Below, piece after piece: positions 16,329-23,481 of a stretch of 40,436 bases of DNA. Where the stretch lies: contig CAKSIU010000008.1 of the NCBI GenBank assembly GCA_934463265.1, positions 1 to 40,436 of the forward strand, given 5' to 3'. The notes under the pieces were generated by a model. That model did no database searches. It was not told the DNA's origin and was given only the letters and a program-made list of their open reading frames with translations. A program made the translations under genes and the position numbers. Every line of letters begins with the position of its first letter. The first letter of the stretch is position 1. Origin of the DNA: an uncultured Eubacteriales bacterium (GTDB lineage Bacteria; Bacillota; Clostridia; Oscillospirales; Acutalibacteraceae).

Positions 16329-16691
16329 ACAAAAACTCGTCTGCCCTCAACTAAACATTACAGATAAAAAAACATACAATAATAAAATTAAGGCAAACTT
16401 AACCTCCCCACGATTATAAAAAATACAAGTTACACTAATAAAACCGATAATTTTTTCAATTAACACACTAAATATAGAGTTTACCACAGAAAAATCTCAA
16501 ATTCAAGTATAAATTCCCCAATTTTCAATCGAAATAGCATCCTTATATTTTTTACTAAATTATAAATTAAATTTAGTTTATTATATCACAAAAATTTAAA
16601 GATGTCATCAAAAAAAGTATATTTTTTTATTTTTGTTAGAACCGACAATAATTCTAGACTAAAACGGCATTATTTTTTAGCACTTTTACCT
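16329..16691. other. Intergenic gap where phoH would be expected
   Basis: 363 bases between yqfD and ybeY without a recognisable gene. On the minus strand a strong GGGGAGGTT (complement of 16401-16409) is followed only by very short, hydrophobic-coding frames without a usable start. I see no terminator after yqfD. It may be the scar of a lost phoH. Confidence 0.5.
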
Positions 16692-17867
16692 TTAATTTTC
16701 TAAAAAAATCTCTTCCTGCACGGCTATGTTCTCTTCACAAACGTAACTTGCAGTTACAATCGCTCTTCCGTTTTCTACTTTTTCTTTTTTGTCTTTACTT
16801 ATTATCTTAACATCTTTTAATGTCTCTTTTTCAGCGTTTTCCAAGGCTTCGTTAGCTTTTAACAACGCCTCGTCTTTCGATAAAACCGTCTTTCTGTCAT
16901 AAACCTGCGTCCAAGTTTCTTTATAATAGCTAATCGGCAAATTAACTCCCAAAACTTTCACATTATTCGTCTGAACGCTTTTCTCATAGTCCTTTCCTGG
17001 CACAGAAACCAACGTCAGCGGCAATTCTACACCAAAAAGTTTAAGTCTTTTACGAACCACGGTTTTTCCTGTACTTTGCTTTTCTGTTTGACATAAATCC
17101 ACTTCCTTTTTTAATTCATGTTTTGTCAGCGCAAATACTTTTCCGTCCGCATGACGTATATTGCAAGTCCCAAAATCGTCCTCTACAAAGCCGTTTATCA
17201 AAAGCTGGCCCTTTATCACCGCATCTCCATATTTTACCTCTGGAGTTCCATGATAAATTTCCATTCGTATTATCTGACCGTCACTGCTTGATTTTACATT
17301 ACACGGCGCCGTTTTCGGAATTATTTTTGGCGGAGCTACTCGCTCTTTCAACTCAAAACTGAGCACGCTTCCTTTTATGTTTACCGAAACCCACGATATA
17401 TTGTCAAAATTTTTCATTATATTTTTTTCGAGCATGGGAGTGTCTATTTCGCTCTTTAACGTTCCTGCACTTATGCCCAATTCGCTTATTAAGTTATTTA
17501 AATCGTTCTTGTCGAGAGTCGTCGCACCCTGCACGTCTATCGACCATATGTAAAGCGAAAGAAAATATAAAGTCAGTCCAAAGCAAAGTATTCCCACAAA
17601 AATACCTTTTCTTTTTTTATACTTGCGCACAAAAAAAGGAAATCCGTGCTTTTCTTTAATTTTGATTTTTATTTCAGATTTTTTTGCAATTCTTCTAAGC
17701 GCCTTGTATTCGGAAGCCATAGTTGAACAATAAAGAATATTTCCGTGCTTTTTTACGTCAAAAAGACTTACTCCAGCCTTTGCAGATAAATTTATAAAAC
17801 GCTCCGGAAATGCTCCACTTGCCGCAAAAATTACATATCCCCACAAGAATCTTATTATTTTGAGCAA
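16692..17867 (-). CDS. yqfD: Sporulation protein YqfD
   Basis: 391 residues. It has an N-terminal YqfD signature (GYVIFAASGAFPERFINLSAKAGVSLFDV), one membrane segment (near 78-98, GIFVGILCFGLTLYFLSLYIW) and a large extracytoplasmic part with a POTRA/FtsQ-like stretch (LDKNDLNNLISELGI). YqfD is a mother-cell sporulation membrane protein expressed under sigma-E in relatives. I chose TTG 17867 because AGGAGGTGAG lies just upstream; the GTG at 17876 would sit inside that site. It follows yqfC closely and forms an operon with it. Confidence 0.9.
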   Translation of the reverse strand: MLKIIRFLWGYVIFAASGAFPERFINLSAKAGVSLFDVKKHGNILYCSTMASEYKALRRIAKKSEIKIKIKEKHGFPFFVRKYKKRKGIFVGILCFGLTLYFLSLYIWSIDVQGATTLDKNDLNNLISELGISAGTLKSEIDTPMLEKNIMKNFDNISWVSVNIKGSVLSFELKERVAPPKIIPKTAPCNVKSSSDGQIIRMEIYHGTPEVKYGDAVIKGQLLINGFVEDDFGTCNIRHADGKVFALTKHELKKEVDLCQTEKQSTGKTVVRKRLKLFGVELPLTLVSVPGKDYEKSVQTNNVKVLGVNLPISYYKETWTQVYDRKTVLSKDEALLKANEALENAEKETLKDVKIISKDKKEKVENGRAIVTASYVCEENIAVQEEIFLEN

Positions 17868-17879
17868 AACTCTCACCTC

Positions 17880-18176
17880 CTAAGTTATAAACTCTATTGA
17901 CGTTATAAATCCTTGCACTATTAATGAGTCCGGTGTGAGGCACTTTATCGATAAATTTCGGCCTAAAAACGACGTCACCATTTTTCCGGTATTTATCCGA
18001 ATTATATTCTCGTCGTACTGTAAAATGCCTTTGCAGCCCTCTATCGAAACTTCTCGGTTTGAGTTCATCTCGAAATGTGCACAATTAGGCATTGCACCCG
18101 CTGGCATCTGCATTTTTGACACTACCGATTGTAATTTTTCTGTACTTTTATGCTTGTTTTTTTTCCTTCCAAGCAA
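17880..18176 (-). CDS. yqfC: Sporulation protein YqfC
   Basis: 98 residues, YabP/YqfC family: PNCAHFEMNSNREVSIEGCKGILQYDENIIRINTG and GRNLSIKCLTPDSLIVQGFI. YqfC and YqfD are partner sporulation genes. The TTG start at 18176 has AAGGAGG at 9 bases. There is no membrane segment. The gap 18181-18290 holds divergent promoters toward ylbJ that I cannot place precisely. Confidence 0.9.
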   Translation of the reverse strand: MLGRKKNKHKSTEKLQSVVSKMQMPAGAMPNCAHFEMNSNREVSIEGCKGILQYDENIIRINTGKMVTSFLGRNLSIKCLTPDSLIVQGFITSIEFIT

Positions 18177-18290
18177 TTAAAATTCCTCCTTAAACTCAGG
18201 TTAAAATTCTTTTGCGCACCTTTACAATAAATTATGCTGTAAATTCAATAAAAATCACAAAACTACATATATATTATCGGAGGTGCAATT

Positions 18291-19472
18291 ATGCTAAAAA
18301 ATTTTTCAAAAAAATCTTACACAAATCTGATAAAAAACCTGATATTATTCTCATTCATCGCATTTTTATGCGCAATTATTATAATAATGCCACAAGCCTC
18401 TTCCAGCGGCGTCATAACGGGATTAAAGTTCTGCTCCGAAATTTTAATTCCGTCTTTATTTCCTTTTATGGTGCTGTCCTCGCTGATAATTAAAACCGGT
18501 CTTTCAGAAAAAATTGGTGAATTTTTTTCACCAATAATAAAAAATCTATTTCACCTTCCAAGTTGTACCGCCACAACTATTATTTTAAGCTTAATAGGAG
18601 GCTATCCGAACGGTGCAATCGGCGTCAACGAACTTTATCGACAAAAAAAAATAACTCAAAAACAGGCCGAACAAATGCTTTTGTTTACCATATGCGCAGG
18701 TCCTGCTTTTGTTTTAAATGCCGTATGCTCACAATTTTCAAACAACAAAATTATCGGACCAATTATTCTTACTTCGCAAATTATTTCTGCTATAGTTTTA
18801 GGAATGTTTTCCGGACTTTTTTATAAAGAAGCCACTCCAAATGTTAAAAAAAAGACAAAATCCTGTCAAAATTCTTTATCCACAGCTCTTGTAAAATCAT
18901 GCCTGGACGCCGCCACCGCTATGTTTAACATGTGTGCTTTTGTAATTTTATTTTCCGCGTTACTAAATATCATAAATCAGTCCTTTTTCATTAACATAAT
19001 CTTCAAAATTTTTGATTTTTTTAACATTCCGATGTCAATAATAAACATTATAATTCCGATTTTGCTAGAAGTTACCAATGGCTGTGTGGCAATAATAAAT
19101 AATCGCGCACCAACAGATTTGCTCGCATTCGCCATTGGATGGGCCGGTATTTGCGTGCATTTTCAAATTTTTTCTATAACCGAAACTATTAAATTTTCTA
19201 AAGCTAAATTCATTTTTTGCCGAGCTGTTCATGGAATTTTGTCCACGATAATAACTCATTTTTTATTCTTGTTTTTCAGCGCAAGTTCAGCCTCGTCCGC
19301 CATTAAACTAATCTACTCTTCTAAAACTGCCGACTGCTATTTTTCAAAAGGCAGCATTGCGCTCGTGATTTTATGTATAATTTTTCTTTTTGCCGTCACT
19401 TCTAAAAATCCTCGGAGGTCTAATTTTGAAAGAAATAAAAAAAGAAAGTCTGAAAATTTTTTCAAAAAATAA
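18291..19472 (+). CDS. ylbJ: Sporulation integral membrane protein YlbJ
   Basis: 393 residues with about 8 membrane segments and two nucleoside-recognition/Gate-like halves: GLKFCSEILIPSLFPFMVLSS, LSLIGGYPNGAIGVNELY and the second half after residue 200. YlbJ is needed for spore-coat and cortex quality in B. subtilis and has relatives among SpmA/SpmB. ATG 18291 lies behind GGAGGTG. The C-terminus is lysine-rich and overlaps the next gene by 47 bases. Confidence 0.88.
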   Translation: MLKNFSKKSYTNLIKNLILFSFIAFLCAIIIIMPQASSSGVITGLKFCSEILIPSLFPFMVLSSLIIKTGLSEKIGEFFSPIIKNLFHLPSCTATTIILSLIGGYPNGAIGVNELYRQKKITQKQAEQMLLFTICAGPAFVLNAVCSQFSNNKIIGPIILTSQIISAIVLGMFSGLFYKEATPNVKKKTKSCQNSLSTALVKSCLDAATAMFNMCAFVILFSALLNIINQSFFINIIFKIFDFFNIPMSIINIIIPILLEVTNGCVAIINNRAPTDLLAFAIGWAGICVHFQIFSITETIKFSKAKFIFCRAVHGILSTIITHFLFLFFSASSASSAIKLIYSSKTADCYFSKGSIALVILCIIFLFAVTSKNPRRSNFERNKKRKSENFFKK

Positions 19473-20295
19473 TTTTAAAAAACTAATTTTAATATTGCTC
19501 ATAAAATCTTTTATAAATTTATTATTGATTTTTTTAGCATTTTTAACAATTTATTCGTTTGTCGACTACATGATTCCAGAAAAAAGCGTATTTTATTCTT
19601 TTTTAGCCCCTATCTCCATCGCGAAAAATTTAAATTATCTTCCGCTTCGACCAATTCTCGTTTTTACTTTCTTTTACGCATTAATAATGTTTATTCCGCT
19701 AAAAATGGGCATTTATTTGTGGCTTTTTAAAATAAAAAAAGACAATAAGACTTCACTCCTTATCATCTTTAACTACTATAAAAACTTGAAACTTCTGGTC
19801 AAATCTATATTTTTTCAGCTTTCAATCCTTATAAATTCAATTTTTAATTTTATTCTATGTTTCGTTTTAACAAATGTTACGTTCATTTTTGTATGTCTCA
19901 AAACCTATGATTTTCCTGCGGAATTTCAAATTTTTATAAGAATTTTAATTCTATTTTCTGCTATAACAATTTTAATTGGAGTGATTTTCTTCTTAAAAAT
20001 GCAAATTTCTCATACTGCGACAAAATTTATATTTATCCAAAACGACTCCGAAAATATTTTATCAATTATTAAAAGCTCAAATTTTTTAATTCACAACAAC
20101 AGCAAAGAGTTTAAAAAATTTCTGCTTTCTTTTTGGAATTCTTTGATTTTATGTTTTTTTATCATTCCAATTCCGTTTGTTATAGCATATTTTCGTGTGT
20201 GTATGCTTGAATTTACTAAAAAAATTACCTATAAACAAAATCAAGGGATCACAGCGATCCCTTTGACTCAAAAAGTTGTTAATATTAACTTGTAA
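19426..20295 (+). CDS. Polytopic membrane protein of unknown function
   Basis: About 289 residues with roughly six hydrophobic segments (for example KKLILILLIKSFINLLLIFLAFLTIY at the start and LSFWNSLILCFFIIPIPFVIAYF near the end). I chose TTG 19426 because CGGAGGTC lies 5 bases upstream; it overlaps ylbJ by 47 bases and is likely co-transcribed. I recognise no family; the layout resembles small bacterial DUF membrane proteins. The last codons (ITAIPLTQ) run through a stem-loop at 20243-20263, so the true ancestral stop may have been earlier. A forespore or mother-cell role is only suggested by the neighbour. Confidence 0.7.
   Translation: MKEIKKESLKIFSKNNFKKLILILLIKSFINLLLIFLAFLTIYSFVDYMIPEKSVFYSFLAPISIAKNLNYLPLRPILVFTFFYALIMFIPLKMGIYLWLFKIKKDNKTSLLIIFNYYKNLKLLVKSIFFQLSILINSIFNFILCFVLTNVTFIFVCLKTYDFPAEFQIFIRILILFSAITILIGVIFFLKMQISHTATKFIFIQNDSENILSIIKSSNFLIHNNSKEFKKFLLSFWNSLILCFFIIPIPFVIAYFRVCMLEFTKKITYKQNQGITAIPLTQKVVNINL
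20243..20263 (+). terminator. Terminator-like hairpin inside the 3' end of the membrane-protein gene
   Basis: AAGGGATC/GATCCCTT with a 5-base loop is followed by TGACTC rather than a U run. The coding frame continues for about 30 bases past it, which is unusual for a terminator. Confidence 0.4.
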
Positions 20296-20304
20296 TTTAT
20301 ATTA

Positions 20305-20544
20305 TTATGCTTTTAATTCTGAAATACAATTTTTGCAGATGCACTGACCTTTAAACTCGACAACATCATCGCAAGAACCGCAAAAACTGCAGGAAAACTG
20401 ATGCTTAGTCAGCACAATATTTTCTCCGTCAACATATATTTCAAGTTTGTCTTTCTTGTTGATATTCATAGTTTTTCTTAGTTCCATTGGTAATACAATT
20501 CTTCCGAGTTCATCAATTGAGCGTACTATACCAGTAGATTTCAT
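20305..20544 (-). CDS. AbrB-family transition-state regulator with zinc-ribbon tail
   Basis: 79 residues. The N-terminal 45 residues form an AbrB/SpoVT swapped-hairpin DNA-binding domain (STGIVRSIDELGRIVLPMELRKTMNI). The C-terminus has two CxxC pairs (CSFCGSC and CICKNC), a zinc-ribbon-like tail seen in some clostridial AbrB proteins. It likely represses stationary-phase or sporulation genes. ATG 20544 follows AAAGGA. It is divergent from spmA and may act in that 180-base gap, which is inference. Confidence 0.85.
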   Translation of the reverse strand: MKSTGIVRSIDELGRIVLPMELRKTMNINKKDKLEIYVDGENIVLTKHQFSCSFCGSCDDVVEFKGQCICKNCISELKA

Positions 20545-20724
20545 TTAGCACTGTCCTTTCTGTAACTGTCGATTTTCATCGCAAAAGTTTATTTATTACA
20601 TCAATAATACTATTTTCTTACAAATTTGTCAAATATATTTTTTAATGTAATTTTTGGAAATTATCATATTTTTAAACGCGCTTAGAATATACATTTTTTG
20701 TAAAATAATTAAAGCGGTGATTTT

Positions 20725-21294
20725 ATGTTGAATTACATTTGGGGCACGATAATTTTAGTCAGTATAGTATGCGCTGTTTTTACCGGAAATATCGAGACTC
20801 TTTCTTCGTCGATAATGTCCGGCGCTTCTGATGCGATAAATCTAATTATTACCATGGCTGGCATGATGAGTTTATGGACAGGACTTTTAAAAATAGCCGA
20901 AAAAGGTGGTCTTACAACCATACTTGCGAAACTTTTTAAACCAATTCTCAAACATTTATTCAAAGATTGCCCTGAAGACAGTCCTGCTATGCACGCTATA
21001 TGTATGAACATTACGGCCAACATTTTAGGCCTGGGAAATGCCGCGACTCCTATGGGAATTTCTGCTATTAAAGAAATGAACAAGCTAAATAAAACTCCTG
21101 GTATCGCCAATAACAGCATGGTTACCTTTGTCGTGATGAACACCGCTTCAATTCAGCTTATTCCCACAATGATGTCTATTTTGCGACAAAAATATAATTC
21201 AACTTCCCCGTTTGACGTCGTTCCGGCTATTTGGATTGCTTCTGCAACTGCTTTATTCGTCGGAATAATTTTAGCCAAAGTCTTCGAAAAGTGA
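20725..21294 (+). CDS. spmA: Spore maturation protein A
   Basis: 189 residues with several membrane segments and the Gate/nucleoside-recognition motif (AMHAICMNITANILGLGNAATPMG, then NNSMVTFVVMNTASIQLIPT). SpmA and SpmB together drive spore-core dehydration. ATG 20725 follows GCGGTGA. It ends in TGA, which shows that TGA is a normal stop here. A TCATATT...TATACATT pair at 20664-20695 resembles a sigma-E promoter but its spacing (17) is too long to call. Confidence 0.92.
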   Translation: MLNYIWGTIILVSIVCAVFTGNIETLSSSIMSGASDAINLIITMAGMMSLWTGLLKIAEKGGLTTILAKLFKPILKHLFKDCPEDSPAMHAICMNITANILGLGNAATPMGISAIKEMNKLNKTPGIANNSMVTFVVMNTASIQLIPTMMSILRQKYNSTSPFDVVPAIWIASATALFVGIILAKVFEK

Positions 21295-21305
21295 GGATTT
21301 TTAAT

Positions 21306-21827
21306 TTGAATACTTTTAGTTTTTATGTTATGCCCTGTGCAATCGGATTTATTATAATATTCGGTATTTTAAAAAAAGTTCCTTTATTTGATGCTTTCAT
21401 TTCCGGCGCAAAAGATGGTTTTTTCTCGACTTTCTCTATTGCGCCTTCGCTAATCGGATTAATCGTTGCTGTTTCCATGTTAAAAGCCTCCGGTGCTCTC
21501 GACATAATCACCTCTTTTCTCTCACCTATTGGAAATTTAATTGCCGTTCCAAAAGAAACTATTCCGCTCATGCTGTTGCGGCCTATTTCCGGAAGTGGCT
21601 CTTTGGCCCTTGTTGATTCTATTTTTAAAACCTGTGGCCCTGACAGTTTTCCCGGCAGAGTCGCTTCTGTAATGATGGGCTCTACCGAAACCACTTTTTA
21701 CGCTATTGCAGTTTATTTCGGAGCTGTCGGAATAAAAAATACTCGTCATACTATTCCCGCTGCTTTAATCGCTGATTTCACTAGCTTTATTATGTCCGTC
21801 CTTATGGTGAGGTTATTTTTTACATAA
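21306..21827 (+). CDS. spmB: Spore maturation protein B
   Basis: 173 residues, homologous in layout to spmA: YVMPCAIGFIIIFGILKKVPLFDAFISGAKDGF, LRPISGSGSLALVDSIF and VMMGSTETTFYAIAVYFGAVGI. It has four to five membrane segments. The TTG start at 21306 follows GTGAGGA and lies 11 bases after the spmA stop, so the pair is coupled. The frame is open upstream but lacks a better site. Confidence 0.9.
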   Translation: MNTFSFYVMPCAIGFIIIFGILKKVPLFDAFISGAKDGFFSTFSIAPSLIGLIVAVSMLKASGALDIITSFLSPIGNLIAVPKETIPLMLLRPISGSGSLALVDSIFKTCGPDSFPGRVASVMMGSTETTFYAIAVYFGAVGIKNTRHTIPAALIADFTSFIMSVLMVRLFFT

Positions 21828-21933
21828 CTTTTATGGTTTATTTAACATATTTAAAACTAAATGGTCAATAATTCCAAAATTTACAATAAATATATATCAC
21901 TAATAAACACCTATACAAAAATTATTTCTAGCA

Positions 21934-21962
21934 TTGAAGTTTTAAAAATTTTGTAATATAAT
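21934..21962 (+). promoter_or_regulatory. Sigma-A promoter of the lipoprotein-like gene
   Basis: TTGAAG (21934-21939) and TATAAT (21957-21962) are separated by 17 bases, about 30 bases before the ATG at 21993. Confidence 0.65.
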
Positions 21963-21992
21963 GTAATTATAATTTTTTAGGAGGTAAATTTT

Positions 21993-22430
21993 ATGAAAAG
22001 AAAAATCGGTTCTCTTTTGTTAGCATTTGCTTTACCTTTAACATCTTGCAATTTTAACACTTGTTCCGCTTATGATTATCAATACTATGAAAGTGGTTCT
22101 TTTTCCTATGCTCAAAAAAGAGAGTTGGAAGAAGAAATTAAAAGGTTGCAAGAATCAGTGGAAAAGTTAGAGAAAGAAAAAAAGCTTTCACAATTGCAAG
22201 AACAAATGCAAAAATTAGAAAAAGATAATAAAAATAAAAAAAGTTCTTCTTTTTGGGCTTTCATTAAACGCATCTTTAAAATCTTTTTCTCTGCTAGTTT
22301 AGGCGCAATCGTTAATGTTTGCGTAATAGGTGGCATTTTAGCTGCGTTGGCTACTGCTTTTACTAGTGGTGTTGCTGCATCTGAATTTGTCTCTGAATAT
22401 ATGAAAAAAATGCATATTGTTCATGAATGA
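21993..22430 (+). CDS. Putative lipoprotein with coiled coil and C-terminal membrane segment, unknown function
   Basis: 145 residues. It starts with MKRKIGSLLLAFALPLTSC, a signal peptide with a lipobox-like LTSC at residues 16-19 (an alternative signal-peptidase-I site would be CSA). It continues with a Tyr/Ser-rich linker, then a strongly charged coiled coil (about 42-80, Glu/Lys/Gln), a basic cluster (KRIFKIF) and a hydrophobic segment (SASLGAIVNVCVIGGILAAL). This lipid anchor plus coiled coil plus second membrane segment matches no family I know. ATG 21993 sits behind AGGAGGT with its own promoter and terminator, so it is monocistronic. Confidence 0.75.
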   Translation: MKRKIGSLLLAFALPLTSCNFNTCSAYDYQYYESGSFSYAQKRELEEEIKRLQESVEKLEKEKKLSQLQEQMQKLEKDNKNKKSSSFWAFIKRIFKIFFSASLGAIVNVCVIGGILAALATAFTSGVAASEFVSEYMKKMHIVHE

Positions 22431-22442
22431 TGAAGATTAACA

Positions 22443-22480
22443 AAAAAAGCTCTTGTTTAAAATAGAACAAGAGCTTTTTT
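22443..22480. terminator. Strong bidirectional intrinsic terminator
   Basis: A perfect 15-bp stem (AAAAAAGCTCTTGTT / AACAAGAGCTTTTTT) with an 8-base loop gives a U tract on both strands. It is shared by the plus-strand lipoprotein-like gene and the minus-strand Nif11 gene. Confidence 0.9.
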
Positions 22481-22482
22481 AT

Positions 22483-22749
22483 TTATATATTAACTATCGT
22501 TGTTGTATCGTTGCCAAAACCAAATTCTTGCGCTTCTATGTTTGTTCCTCCCGCAACATTTGCCAGTGAATCCTCGGAAATTTCGCCTTTTCCATTTCCA
22601 CAAAATAAGGCATATGCTTTTTCAAAACAGCCGGAACCAAATTTTATTCCGTGTTTCTCCGCCAACCTGGTAAATTCAAACTCATCTTTGCATTTTTTAG
22701 CCTCTTTTACAAATTCCGGTTGCTTCATTTTAAACTCTTGCAAATTCAT
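22483..22749 (-). CDS. Nif11-type leader peptide / RiPP precursor, orphan
   Basis: 88 residues. The N-terminus (MNLQEFKMKQPEFVKEAKKC...DEFEFTRLAEKHGI) is the Nif11-domain leader seen in many ribosomally made, post-translationally modified peptides. It ends in SLANVAGG (residues 61-68), a double-glycine site for a C39-type protease/exporter. The predicted core is TNIEAQEFGFGNDTTTIVNI, rich in Thr/Asn and without cysteine, so lanthionine chemistry is unlikely. I chose ATG 22749 because AAGGTGG lies 8 bases upstream; an upstream extension to 22803 would run through the promoter. A perfect promoter and a strong terminator flank it. No modification enzyme or peptidase-exporter is within the window. 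Confidence 0.8.
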   Translation of the reverse strand: MNLQEFKMKQPEFVKEAKKCKDEFEFTRLAEKHGIKFGSGCFEKAYALFCGNGKGEISEDSLANVAGGTNIEAQEFGFGNDTTTIVNI

Positions 22750-22794
22750 AATCAAATCCACCTTAATCTTTTCAAAATAGTTCCTCGCGTTTAA

Positions 22795-22823
22795 ATTATA
22801 CACAAAAGTAATAACTTTGTCAA
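22795..22823 (-). promoter_or_regulatory. Perfect consensus sigma-A promoter of the Nif11 gene
   Basis: TTGACA (22818-22823), a 17-base spacer and TATAAT (22795-22800) on the minus strand form a full consensus promoter, about 45 bases before the ATG. It predicts high, constitutive transcription. Confidence 0.8.
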
Positions 22824-22858
22824 TAGATTTGTGAAAAATAAATTATTTCAATAAAAAA

Positions 22859-22896
22859 CACTACTGTACCGCATTTATTTTGCTCATACAGTAGTG
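22859..22896 (-). terminator. Intrinsic terminator of the Gld-type ABC operon
   Basis: A perfect 10-bp stem CACTACTGTA/TACAGTAGTG with an 18-base loop is followed on the minus strand by TTTTTTATT, directly after the DUF4340 gene. Confidence 0.75.
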
Positions 22897-22902
22897 CTTT
22901 TA

Positions 22903-23466
22903 TTAGTCTTGCGCCTTCTCCTGATAAAAATTTCTTTCGTTTAGAAAAATTTCTTTGTCCGTTTGACTTATCAAATAAATCTTCGAATCACCAGAAACTT
23001 TCGTATAAGCGCCTTTTGAAAGCGGTGCGTCGTTGCCTAAAAACAACGTGATTTTTTCATTATTTTCAAATGTTATAGTCAATTCTGCATTGCTTTCCGT
23101 CAAACCATACGTTGATAAATCCTCTGAACCCTCGATTATCTGCGTGGGTTGCAAATTAACTAAAGTGTCAAACATCGCACCGACATTACTTTGAGATGTT
23201 TTACTTTCGTCTTGACCTGACAAAATGTAAACTTGCTTATCGTCTCTAGTTTCTGATTTAATTTCATAGCTTTCTTTAGAATTTTTTACCACTACATTAA
23301 CTATTTTCTTATCCGTCGCATTAATAATATTTTCAAAAGTCGGCGTTGTTTCCTCTGTTGAGGCACTTTTTTCCGGCGCCGGCATCGAGATTAACAAAAA
23401 CAATAATCCCAACAAAAGCGCCAAAAGTATCGAAACTATTATTAAATTATGTTTTCGTTTTGTCAT
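22903..23466 (-). CDS. DUF4340-domain membrane-anchored protein
   Basis: 187 residues. One N-terminal membrane helix (LIIVSILLALLLGLLFLLI) precedes an outside domain with the DUF4340 pattern (LSTYGLTESNAELTITFENNEKITLFLGNDAPLSKGAYTKVSGDSKIYLI). DUF4340 proteins are routinely the fourth gene of Gld-type ABC operons. This one is short: many relatives are about 300-450 residues with two repeats, so it carries a single repeat or has lost the C-terminal half. A terminator follows at once, so the end is not an assembly cut. It lies 15 bases after the GldG-like gene. Confidence 0.75.
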   Translation of the reverse strand: MTKRKHNLIIVSILLALLLGLLFLLISMPAPEKSASTEETTPTFENIINATDKKIVNVVVKNSKESYEIKSETRDDKQVYILSGQDESKTSQSNVGAMFDTLVNLQPTQIIEGSEDLSTYGLTESNAELTITFENNEKITLFLGNDAPLSKGAYTKVSGDSKIYLISQTDKEIFLNERNFYQEKAQD

Positions 23467-23481
23467 AATAATCTCCCTGCC

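Noticed and set aside
20664..20695. Sigma-E promoter ahead of spmA (TCATATT and TATACATT)
   Set aside because: The two halves resemble the consensus but are 17 bases apart instead of about 14.
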